Source: an uncultured Gemmobacter sp. (lineage in GTDB: Bacteria; Pseudomonadota; Alphaproteobacteria; Rhodobacterales; Rhodobacteraceae). From it: a stretch of 5,279 bases of DNA. The position numbers and the translations under genes are program-made. Where the stretch lies: the NCBI GenBank assembly GCA_937983495.1, contig CALKAA010000289.1:1-5279 (forward strand). The letters run 5' to 3'. This document shows, piece by piece, positions 1-5,264 of this stretch (within the stretch, counting starts at the first letter, position 1; each line of letters begins with the position of its first letter). The notes beneath the pieces are model-generated. The model was not told where the DNA came from and ran no database searches. It saw nothing but the letters and a program-made list of their open reading frames with translations.

Positions 1-19
1 ACGTGTGCTCTTCCGACCT
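1..19. other. Residual Illumina TruSeq adapter at the contig end
   Basis: The first 19 bases match the 3' part of the TruSeq read-2 adapter (ACGTGTGCTCTTCCGATCT) at 18 of 19 positions; the only difference is C for T at position 17. This is library sequence, not genome. Read on the minus strand it adds false residues to the end of the truncated anmK frame. The adapter match is from memory of a very widely used sequence; the base-by-base agreement is visible directly. Confidence 0.93.
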
Positions 20-64
20 CCGAGGGCGCGGGGCCGGTGTCAAAGGCCAGCACCGCGCCCTCGG
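20..64. repeat. 12-bp perfect inverted repeat abutting the adapter (probable fold-back artefact)
   Basis: Positions 20-31 (CCGAGGGCGCGG) are the exact reverse complement of 53-64 (CCGCGCCCTCGG), with 21 bases between. The left arm begins at the first base after the adapter, and the arm coincides with loss of the conserved AnmK FDTGPxN motif. This suggests that the terminal bases were copied from the inner arm when a DNA end snapped back during library preparation, instead of being native sequence. Confidence 0.7.
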
Positions 65-605
65 CCTCTGGCCCCGGCTGGCCCGGGTCCACCCAGGTCA
101 CATTCCCCACACCGCCCAGATTGAGGAAGGCCAGCGGTTCCTGAGCGCCAATCCACCGCGCCAGTGCGAAATGGAAAAACGGCACCAAAGGCGCGCCTTG
201 CCCGCCCAAAGCCACATCGCTGGAGCGGAAATCCCAGACCACCGGGCGTTCCAGCACCTCGGCCAGAATGCCGCCATTCCCGGCCTGATGCGTGCCGCGC
301 CCGCGCGGATCATGCGCCAGGGTCTGCCCGTGAAAGCCCATGATCTCGGCGCCCGCGAATTGTGACATCAGCTCGGCATGGGCGGTTTCCACCACCTCCG
401 CCGCCGGCTCCACCTGCGGATCGCCCGGCCAACAGCCCAAAGCCGCCCGCAACACCGCCTGTTCTTCGGCATCGTAAGCCCGGTATCCGGTCTCGCCCAG
501 ATCCAGAATGCGTTCGCCATCGGTCAGCACCATGGCCGCATCCACCCCATCGAGTGACGTGCCCGACATCGTGCCCAAAGCCCAGACCGGCCCCGCTTTC
601 AACAT
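20..605 (-). CDS. anmK: Anhydro-N-acetylmuramic acid kinase AnmK, 3' end missing (contig edge)
   Basis: AnmK uses ATP to open the anhydro ring of 1,6-anhydro-MurNAc and phosphorylate it to MurNAc-6-phosphate, a cytoplasmic step of peptidoglycan recycling. The frame starts at ATG 605-603, preceded by a good AAGGGA ribosome-binding site, and runs off the left end without a stop. Family motifs appear in order: GTMSGTSLDGVD (residues 11-22, phosphate-binding loop), GFHGQT (90-95), DFRSSD..LGGQGAPLVP (125-142), NLGGVGNVT (162-170) and FDTGPA (188-193). Asp189 is by inference the catalytic base. About 193 genuine codons are present, roughly half of the usual 360-370 residues. The expected Asn after FDTGPA/G is absent: the frame continues PSE and then adapter-encoded residues, so everything beyond Ala193 is probably artefact. 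The gene is transcribed away from tyrS, a neighbour arrangement I recall from many proteobacteria. Identity is near certain. Confidence 0.95.
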
Positions 606-666
606 GGCTTTCCCTTCTGCCCGCCGGGGGCTATACTCTCAGCACCTTAAAATGCACGAGAGAGAC
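606..666 (+). promoter_or_regulatory. tyrS/anmK divergent spacer with candidate tyrS promoter
   Basis: This 61-bp spacer separates the start codons of anmK (minus) and tyrS (plus). It contains TATACT at 632-637, five of six matches to the sigma-70 -10 consensus. A weak -35 candidate, TTTCCC, lies at 609-614 with a 17-bp gap. Initiation would fall near 643-645, leaving a leader of about 22-24 nt before the tyrS ATG. The ribosome-binding site is only a loose purine run, GAGAGAG (658-664). No convincing minus-strand promoter for anmK is visible; its Shine-Dalgarno (AAGGGA on the minus strand) lies at about 612-617. Confidence 0.5.
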
Positions 667-1917
667 ATGACCTACCACCCGAAATCAGACTTCATGCGCG
701 TGATGATCGAGCGCGGCTTTCTGGCCGATTGCACCGATTATCAGGGGCTGGACGAGGCTTTGGTCAAGGGGGTCTTGCCCGCCTATATCGGCTATGACGC
801 CACGGCGGCCTCGCTGCATGTGGGCCATCTGCTCAACATCATGATGCTGCGCTGGCTGCAAAAGACCGGGCACAAGCCGATCACGCTGATGGGCGGCGGC
901 ACCACCAAGGTGGGCGATCCGTCCTTCCGCGCCGATGAACGCCCGCTGCTGACGCCCGAAAAGATCGACGAGAACATCAGCGGCATGAAGCAGGTCTTCG
1001 GCCGTTACCTCACCTATGGCGAGGGCGCGACCGATGCCATCATGCTTAACAATGCCGAATGGCTGGATAGCCTGAACTACCTCGATTTCCTGCGCGACAT
1101 CGGGCGGCATTTCAGCGTGAACCGCATGCTGTCCTTTGAATCGGTGAAGTCGCGGCTCGATCGCGAACAATCGCTCAGCTTCCTCGAATTCAACTACATG
1201 ATCCTGCAAGCCTATGATTTTCTGGAGCTCAACCGCCGTTACGGGTGCCTCCTGCAAATGGGCGGCAGCGATCAATGGGGCAATATCGTCAACGGGATCG
1301 ACCTCACCCGCCGCGTGCTGGACCGCGAGATTTACGGCCTCACCTCGCCGCTTCTCACCACCAGCGACGGCAAGAAGATGGGCAAATCGGCCTCCGGCGC
1401 GGTCTGGCTGCGCGGTGACATGCTCAGCCCTTACGAGTTCTGGCAGTTCTGGCGCAACACCACCGATGCCGATGTGGGTCGCTTCCTGAAGCTCTACACC
1501 GATCTGCCGGTGGCGGAATGCGAACGCCTGGGCGCGCTGCAAGGGTCGGAGATCAACGCCGCCAAGATCATTCTGGCGCGCGAAGTGACCGCGCTGCTGC
1601 ATGGGCTTGAGGCCGCCGAGGCCGCCGAGGCCACCGCGCGCGAGGTGTTTGAAAAGGGCGGGGTGGGCGCCGATCTGCCCACCGTCACCCTCACGATTGC
1701 CGATCTGGCCGATGGCATCACCGCCGCGCAGCTTTTCGTCAAGGCGGGGCTTTCCCCCTCGGGCAAGGAGGCCAAGCGCCTGATCCTTGAGGGCGGCGCG
1801 CGGCTGAATGACGAGCCGGTGCTGGAGGCGGGCCACAAGCTGCACGCCGCCGATTTCGCGGCCCCGGTGAAGCTGACGGCAGGCAAGAAGCGCCACGCGC
1901 TTGTGGTTCTGGCCTGA
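667..1917 (+). CDS. tyrS: Tyrosyl-tRNA synthetase (TyrRS)
   Basis: This cytoplasmic class I synthetase activates tyrosine with ATP and charges tRNA-Tyr. The protein is 416 residues, close to E. coli TyrRS at 424. The HIGH-type motif is HVGH (51-54), inside the family signature YIGYDATAASLHVGH (40-54). GGGTTKVGDPS lies at 77-87. The tyrosine-recognition residues Tyr177, Gln181 and Asp184 stand in the expected YxxxQxxD spacing, followed by GGSDQWGN (199-206). The KMSKS-type loop is KMGKS (237-241). A C-terminal S4 RNA-binding domain spans about 350-414 (AAQLFVKAGLSPSGKEAKR). The ATG at 667 is preferred over in-frame upstream starts (508, 652) because homology begins at MTYHP and the earlier ATGs lie within anmK or downstream of the -10 element without a better ribosome site. 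It is transcribed alone and followed by a hairpin terminator. Confidence 0.97.
   Translation: MTYHPKSDFMRVMIERGFLADCTDYQGLDEALVKGVLPAYIGYDATAASLHVGHLLNIMMLRWLQKTGHKPITLMGGGTTKVGDPSFRADERPLLTPEKIDENISGMKQVFGRYLTYGEGATDAIMLNNAEWLDSLNYLDFLRDIGRHFSVNRMLSFESVKSRLDREQSLSFLEFNYMILQAYDFLELNRRYGCLLQMGGSDQWGNIVNGIDLTRRVLDREIYGLTSPLLTTSDGKKMGKSASGAVWLRGDMLSPYEFWQFWRNTTDADVGRFLKLYTDLPVAECERLGALQGSEINAAKIILAREVTALLHGLEAAEAAEATAREVFEKGGVGADLPTVTLTIADLADGITAAQLFVKAGLSPSGKEAKRLILEGGARLNDEPVLEAGHKLHAADFAAPVKLTAGKKRHALVVLA
1609..1635 (+). repeat. Three 9-bp units (GAGGCCGCC) inside tyrS
   Basis: Three in-frame copies of GAGGCC(G/A)CC encode Glu-Ala-Ala, Glu-Ala-Ala, Glu-Ala-Thr (residues 315-323). They sit in the helical stretch between the catalytic/anticodon-binding region and the C-terminal S4 domain. 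Only the last copy carries a substitution (ACC for GCC). Such units can expand or contract in whole codons without breaking the frame. Confidence 0.75.
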
Positions 1918-1938
1918 TCCGATCCAGCGCTTCCAAAT

Positions 1939-1969
1939 GAGAACGGGCACCGCAGGGTGCCCGTTTCTC
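1939..1969. terminator. Bidirectional hairpin terminator between tyrS and rarD
   Basis: A ten-pair perfect stem, AACGGGCACC (1942-1951) with GGTGCCCGTT (1956-1965), closes a GCAG loop. Beyond a single unpaired T (1966), three more pairs extend the stem (GAG 1939-1941 with CTC 1967-1969). On the plus strand it is followed by a short, weak T-rich run (GTTTC). It starts 22 bases after the tyrS stop and ends 11 bases before the rarD stop codon on the opposite strand, so it is well placed to end both convergent transcripts. Confidence 0.85.
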
Positions 1970-1980
1970 GTTTCAGCCCA

Positions 1981-2907
1981 TCACTTCCGCGCGCGCATCA
2001 TCCCGAACGTATAGACCGCCAGCGCCGACCAGATCAGCGCGAAAGCCACCGCTTTCACGCCGCTGAACGGTTCGTCAAACACGAAAACCGCCACCAGAAA
2101 GATCAGCGTGGGCGAGACATATTGCAAAATCCCGATGGTCGAGAGCCGCAACAGCTTGGCCCCATTGGCATAGAGGATCAGCGGAATCGCCGTCACCAGC
2201 CCGGCACAGGCCAGCAGCACCGTATCCGTGCCCATCGCCATGAACGCGCTCTCGCCCCGCACCGCCGCCCAGATCGCATAGGCCAGCGCCAAAGGCAGCA
2301 GGATCAGCACCTCCAGCAGAAAGCCCTGATTGGGGCCGATAGGCAGTTGCTTCTTGGCAAAGGCATAGCAGGCCCAGCTCAGCGTCATGCCCAAAGCCAG
2401 CACCGGCAGCCGCCCGGCCTCCCAGGTCAGCAAAGCCACCGCGAGGCCCGCCAGCACCAGCGCGGCCATCTGCCAGCGGTTCATCGCCTCGCGCAGGATC
2501 ACCGCGCCGGTGATCACCGTCAGCAGCGGGTTGATGTAATAGCCCAAGGCCGCATCCAGCGCATGCCCGTTCTGCACCGCCCAGACATAGATGCCCCAGT
2601 TCACCGCAATCAGCGCCGCCGACAGCGCGCCCATCGCCAGCATCCGCCGGTTGCGCAGCGCTGCCATCAGATCGCCGGTCCGCCCCAGCCAGATCAGCAA
2701 CAGCCCCGCCACCGGCACCGACCAGATCACCCGATGCGCCAGCACCTCAAAGGTCGGCACATGGGCAAGCGCCTTCATGTAAAGCGGCAGAAAGCCCCAG
2801 AGCGTATAGGCGCCCAGTGCAAAGGCAAAACCGCGCGGATGGTCGCCGCCATGCTGCGAAGGGGCGGGGGAGGCGGGGTTCTCGGAGGAGGCAAGGCTTT
2901 GTGTCAT
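1981..2907 (-). CDS. rarD: RarD-type EamA-family inner-membrane transporter
   Basis: This 308-residue polytopic membrane protein belongs to the EamA (drug/metabolite transporter) superfamily, RarD branch. The substrate of RarD proteins is not well established; chloramphenicol permease is the historical label. About ten hydrophobic segments can be counted. RarD hallmarks are visible: GAYTLWGFLPLYMK (32-45), EVLAHRVIWS (54-63), NWGIYVWAVQNGHALDAALGY (103-123), YINPLL (124-129), AIPLILY (240-246), and LSTIGILQYVSPTLIFLVAVFVF (255-277) ending in DEP. The first 25 residues are hydrophilic, rich in Ser, Pro and Asn, and probably cytoplasmic. The ATG at 2907-2905 has only a weak GGGG upstream. The next in-frame Met (44) falls after conserved sequence, so this start is the best choice. 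It converges on tyrS. The 83-residue gene lies 85 bp upstream on the same strand, so the two may be co-transcribed. Confidence 0.92.
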   Translation of the reverse strand: MTQSLASSENPASPAPSQHGGDHPRGFAFALGAYTLWGFLPLYMKALAHVPTFEVLAHRVIWSVPVAGLLLIWLGRTGDLMAALRNRRMLAMGALSAALIAVNWGIYVWAVQNGHALDAALGYYINPLLTVITGAVILREAMNRWQMAALVLAGLAVALLTWEAGRLPVLALGMTLSWACYAFAKKQLPIGPNQGFLLEVLILLPLALAYAIWAAVRGESAFMAMGTDTVLLACAGLVTAIPLILYANGAKLLRLSTIGILQYVSPTLIFLVAVFVFDEPFSGVKAVAFALIWSALAVYTFGMMRARK

Positions 2908-2950
2908 GCCCCATGCCTAAATCGCCGGCAGGGCCGCTGCCATGGCGATC

Positions 2951-2965
2951 TTGTGCCCGGCACAA
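2951..2965. promoter_or_regulatory. 15-bp palindrome upstream of rarD, operator-like
   Basis: TTGTGCC-C-GGCACAA is a perfect dyad with 7-bp arms around one base. It lies 44-58 bp upstream of the rarD ATG, in the gap between rarD and the 83-residue gene. On the minus strand it is not followed by a T-run, so a terminator for the upstream gene is less likely than a protein-binding dyad or leader hairpin. I do not recognise it as a known operator. Confidence 0.4.
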
Positions 2966-2994
2966 TTTCGCAGCCTCGACGATTTCGCAGCCTC
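2965..2994. repeat. 13-bp direct repeat at 17-bp period
   Basis: ATTTCGCAGCCTC occurs at 2965-2977 and again at 2982-2994, as if a 17-bp unit had been duplicated in tandem. The right copy overlaps two bases of the stop codon (2993-2995) of the minus-strand 83-residue gene; the left copy abuts the 2951-2965 palindrome. Confidence 0.8.
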
Positions 2995-3244
2995 AATGCA
3001 CCCCCGGCGCAGCCCCGCAGCAGATCAGCGTCACATGGGTATCGCGGCCCGCCATGCGGATGGCCGCCACCTGCACCGGGCGGCGGTCCAGATCACCGCC
3101 CAACAGCTCGATCCGCGGGCCGCCCTCCATCGCCGCATCCAGCACCCGCAGCAGGCCTGCGCCCTTCAGCACCGCCTGCACACCCCCCGCAATGCGTTCG
3201 ATGCTGTGGGGCGTGATCGCATCCTTGCCGATCAGAAGCTGCAT
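2993..3244 (-). CDS. Small unidentified protein, 83 residues
   Basis: I do not recognise this family. The ATG at 3244-3242 is preceded by AAAAGGA on the minus strand with seven bases between AAGGA and ATG, a good ribosome site. Codon use is typical of the neighbouring genes, with nearly every third position G or C, and the frame is clean to TGA. The protein has no clear signal peptide or membrane segment and looks like a small soluble alpha/beta fold. A helix-like region (about 13-41, SIERIAGGVQAVLKGAGLL) is followed by probable strands RIELLGG (44-50) and PVQVAAIRM (56-64). It ends in THVTLICCGAAPGVH with adjacent cysteines at 75 and 76. An in-frame upstream ATG at 3343 would add 33 residues but lacks a ribosome site and has poorer composition. 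It lies upstream of rarD on the same strand and diverges from metG. Coding status is fairly sure; function is unknown. Confidence 0.75.
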   Translation of the reverse strand: MQLLIGKDAITPHSIERIAGGVQAVLKGAGLLRVLDAAMEGGPRIELLGGDLDRRPVQVAAIRMAGRDTHVTLICCGAAPGVH

Positions 3245-3252
3245 GGCGCCGT

Positions 3253-3290
3253 CCTTTTCTCTGCCTTTCCCGCAGGCTAGACGGAAAAGG
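3253..3290 (-). promoter_or_regulatory. Leader hairpin covering the ribosome site of the 83-residue gene
   Basis: On the minus strand CCTTTTC (3290-3284) can pair with GAAAAGG (3259-3253), and the latter contains most of the Shine-Dalgarno. A shorter stem, GCCT with AGGC, can form inside the 24-base loop. If transcribed, this would mask ribosome entry. The stem is short and AU-rich, so its stability is uncertain. Confidence 0.35.
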
Positions 3291-3308
3291 GGGCCGGAGT
3301 CCGCGCGC

Positions 3309-3343
3309 CTGTCCACAACCCTCCCCCGGATTCCTGTGGACAA
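3309..3343. repeat. Inverted pair of DnaA-box-like sequences
   Basis: TGTCCACA (3310-3317) and its exact reverse complement TGTGGACA (3335-3342) are separated by 17 bp. Read as 9-mers, the right site on the minus strand is TTGTCCACA, one mismatch from the DnaA box TTATCCACA. The left site is CTGTCCACA, two mismatches away. They could be a DnaA-type or another dimeric regulator's site, or chance. Confidence 0.4.
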
Positions 3344-3440
3344 ATCCTGTATCTTTCACCGCCAAAGCCGCGCAGCCCGGCAAAAGCCCGAAACCTCTTT
3401 TCCCTGCGCGCCTTGGGCGTTAAACAGCCGCCTGCACGGC

Positions 3441-3447
3441 AAGGGGA
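3441..3447 (+). promoter_or_regulatory. Ribosome-binding site that fixes the metG start
   Basis: AAGGGGA lies seven bases before ATG 3455. It supports this start over the in-frame TTG at 3413, which has no ribosome site and lies upstream of the conserved N-terminus. Confidence 0.85.
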
Positions 3448-3454
3448 CAGGCAT

Positions 3455-5173
3455 ATGGCGCGGATTCTCATCACCTCGGCGATTCCCTATATCAACGGGA
3501 TCAAGCATCTGGGGAACCTCGTGGGCAGCCAACTGCCTGCCGACCTGTTCGCGCGCTACAAGCGCGGGCGCGGTGATGAGGTCATGTTCATCTGCGCCAC
3601 CGATGAACACGGCACCCCCGCAGAACTCGCCGCCGCCAAGGCAGGCAAGCCGGTGGCCGACTATTGCGCCGAAATGCACGAGGTGCAGGCCGAGATTGCC
3701 AGGGGCCTCCGCCTCTCCTTCGACCATTTCGGTCGCTCCTCCTCGCAACGCAACCACAAGCTCACGCAGGCCTTTGCGGGCAAGTTGGCCGAAAATGGCC
3801 TGATCCGCGAAGTGTCTGAAAAGATGATCTATTCCATCGACGATGGCCGTTTTCTGCCCGACCGCTATGTCGAGGGCACCTGCCCGAATTGCGGTTACGA
3901 GTCTGCGCGCGGCGATCAATGCGACAATTGCACCAAGCAGTTGGACCCGGCCGATCTCATCAACCCGCGCTCCACCATTTCCGGCTCCACCAATCTGGAA
4001 CTGCGCGAGACCAAGCACCTCTACCTCATGCAGCGCTCGCTGAAGGACAAGCTGGAGGCCTGGATCGACAGCAAGACCGATTGGCCCGTGCTGACCACCT
4101 CGATTGCGAAGAAATGGCTGCATGACGGCGACGGGTTGCAAGATCGCGGCATCACCCGCGATCTGCATTGGGGCATCCCGGTCAAGAAGGGCGATCAGCC
4201 CTGGCCGGGGATGGAAGGCAAGGTCTTCTACGTCTGGTTCGATGCGCCCATCGAATATATCGCGGGCACCGCCGAATGGGCCGATGCCAATGGCAAGACA
4301 GATGCCGATTGGGAACGCTGGTGGCGCACCGACAAGGGCGCGGCGGACGTGACTTATTATCAATTCATGGGCAAGGATAACGTGCCCTTCCACACGCTTT
4401 CCTTCCCCGCCACGATCCTCGGTTCGGGCGAGCCGTGGAAGATGGTCGATTACCTCAAGTCCTTCAATTACCTGAATTATGATGGTGGCCAGTTCAGCAC
4501 CTCGCGCGGTCGCGGCGTGTTCATGGATCAGGCGCTGTCGATCCTGCCGTCCGATTACTGGCGCTGGTGGCTGCTCAGCCACGCCCCCGAATCCTCGGAT
4601 GCCGAGTTTACATGGGAGAATTTCCAGGCGTCCGTGAACAAGGATCTGGCCGATGTGCTGGGCAATTTCGTGTCCCGCGTCACCAAATTCGCCAAGTCCA
4701 AGCTGGGTGAAACCGTGCCCGCAGGCGGCGAATACGGCCCCGAGGAGGCGGCGCTGATCGCCGATCTGGGCGCGCGCATCCGCGCCTATGAGGGCTGCAT
4801 GGACGCCATCGAGGTGCGCAAGGCCGCCGCCGAGCTGCGCGCCATCTGGGTGATCGGCAACGAATACTTGCAAGCCGCCGCGCCCTGGAGTGCCATCAAG
4901 ACCGATCCGGCCCGCGCCGAGGCGATGATCCGCCTCAGCCTGAACCTGATCCGCGTCTATGCCATCCTCTCGCGCCCCTTCATCCCGGATGCCGCGCAGG
5001 CGATGATGGAGGCGATGGGCAGCAGCGACTGGACATGGCCCAGCGATGTGCCGGAAGCCCTGCGCGCTCTGGAACCCGGCCACGCCTTCACCGTGCCGGA
5101 AAACCTGTTCCGCAAGATCACCGACGAAGAACGCGCCGATTGGCAACAGCGCTTCGCGGGCAAGCGGGACTAA
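3455..5173 (+). CDS. metG: Methionyl-tRNA synthetase (MetRS)
   Basis: This cytoplasmic class I synthetase charges initiator and elongator tRNA-Met. It has 572 residues. The N-terminal ILITSAIPYINGIKHLGN carries the HIGH-type HLGN (18-21), with Tyr12 matching the methionine-pocket Tyr15 of E. coli. The connective-peptide zinc knuckle has Cys143, Cys146, Cys156 and Cys159 in CxxC-x9-CxxC spacing, as in E. coli. YVWFDAPIEY (259-268) includes Trp261, and GKDNVPFH (306-313) ends in the conserved His. The KMSKS loop is QFSTS (346-350), lacking both lysines. An alpha-helical anticodon-binding domain covers about 385-550. The protein ends soon after it (ITDEERADWQQRF), without the C-terminal OB-fold tRNA-binding/dimerisation domain of the 677-residue E. 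coli enzyme, so it is the short form. The start is set by AAGGGGA seven bases upstream. No gene follows closely enough to suggest an operon. Confidence 0.97.
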   Translation: MARILITSAIPYINGIKHLGNLVGSQLPADLFARYKRGRGDEVMFICATDEHGTPAELAAAKAGKPVADYCAEMHEVQAEIARGLRLSFDHFGRSSSQRNHKLTQAFAGKLAENGLIREVSEKMIYSIDDGRFLPDRYVEGTCPNCGYESARGDQCDNCTKQLDPADLINPRSTISGSTNLELRETKHLYLMQRSLKDKLEAWIDSKTDWPVLTTSIAKKWLHDGDGLQDRGITRDLHWGIPVKKGDQPWPGMEGKVFYVWFDAPIEYIAGTAEWADANGKTDADWERWWRTDKGAADVTYYQFMGKDNVPFHTLSFPATILGSGEPWKMVDYLKSFNYLNYDGGQFSTSRGRGVFMDQALSILPSDYWRWWLLSHAPESSDAEFTWENFQASVNKDLADVLGNFVSRVTKFAKSKLGETVPAGGEYGPEEAALIADLGARIRAYEGCMDAIEVRKAAAELRAIWVIGNEYLQAAAPWSAIKTDPARAEAMIRLSLNLIRVYAILSRPFIPDAAQAMMEAMGSSDWTWPSDVPEALRALEPGHAFTVPENLFRKITDEERADWQQRFAGKRD

Positions 5174-5230
5174 CTCGGAAGCCGTGGCCGAGGCCATTGC
5201 CGAGGTCATGTTGAAACGTGGGTGAGTTTG

Positions 5231-5255
5231 GGCCGTGGGCCCGAAGCCCACGGCC
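5231..5255. terminator. GC-rich 10-bp hairpin after metG, possible terminator or repeat element
   Basis: GGCCGTGGGC (5231-5240) and GCCCACGGCC (5246-5255) form a perfect stem around a CCGAA loop, 57 bases after the metG stop. No T-run follows, so it is not a classical intrinsic terminator. It could act as one weakly, protect the 3' end of the transcript, or belong to a dispersed palindromic element. Confidence 0.5.
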
Positions 5256-5264
5256 AGCGCCCGC

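Larger units (their letters stand above)
3245..3454. promoter_or_regulatory. Divergent regulatory spacer before metG and the 83-residue gene
   Basis: This 210-bp region must hold the promoters for metG (plus) and probably for the 83-residue gene (minus). I cannot identify a convincing -35/-10 pair on either strand; TGGACA (3337-3342) resembles a -35 but has no good -10 at the right distance. It contains an inverted pair of 8-mers (3310-3317 and 3335-3342) and a 7-bp inverted repeat covering the ribosome site of the minus-strand gene (3253-3259 and 3284-3290). No tRNA, riboswitch or T-box pattern is visible. Confidence 0.5.

Noticed and set aside
508..666. Extended N-terminus for tyrS starting at 508
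   Set aside because: The extra 53 residues overlap the anmK start region and promoter spacer and have no TyrRS similarity; homology starts at 667.
685..1950. Minus-strand open frame of 421 codons opposite tyrS
   Set aside because: It is a shadow of tyrS: rich in Gln, His and Arg, without a family motif or ribosome site, and it runs into the terminator hairpin.
1957..3216. Plus-strand open frame of 419 codons opposite rarD and the small gene
   Set aside because: Its His/Arg/Gln-rich composition is that of an antisense frame; the opposite strand has clear RarD motifs and membrane segments.
3245..3343. Longer form of the 83-residue protein starting at 3343 (minus)
   Set aside because: It has no ribosome site at 3343, whereas AAAAGGA stands at proper spacing before 3244; the added residues are Arg/Gly-rich and not coding-like.
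3413..3454. TTG start for metG at 3413
   Set aside because: No Shine-Dalgarno; the ATG at 3455 follows AAGGGGA and begins right at the conserved MetRS N-terminus.
3245..3454. T-box or S-box type riboswitch controlling metG
   Set aside because: No T-box sequence, specifier-loop architecture or terminator/antiterminator pair is visible, and these switches are not expected for synthetase genes in this lineage.
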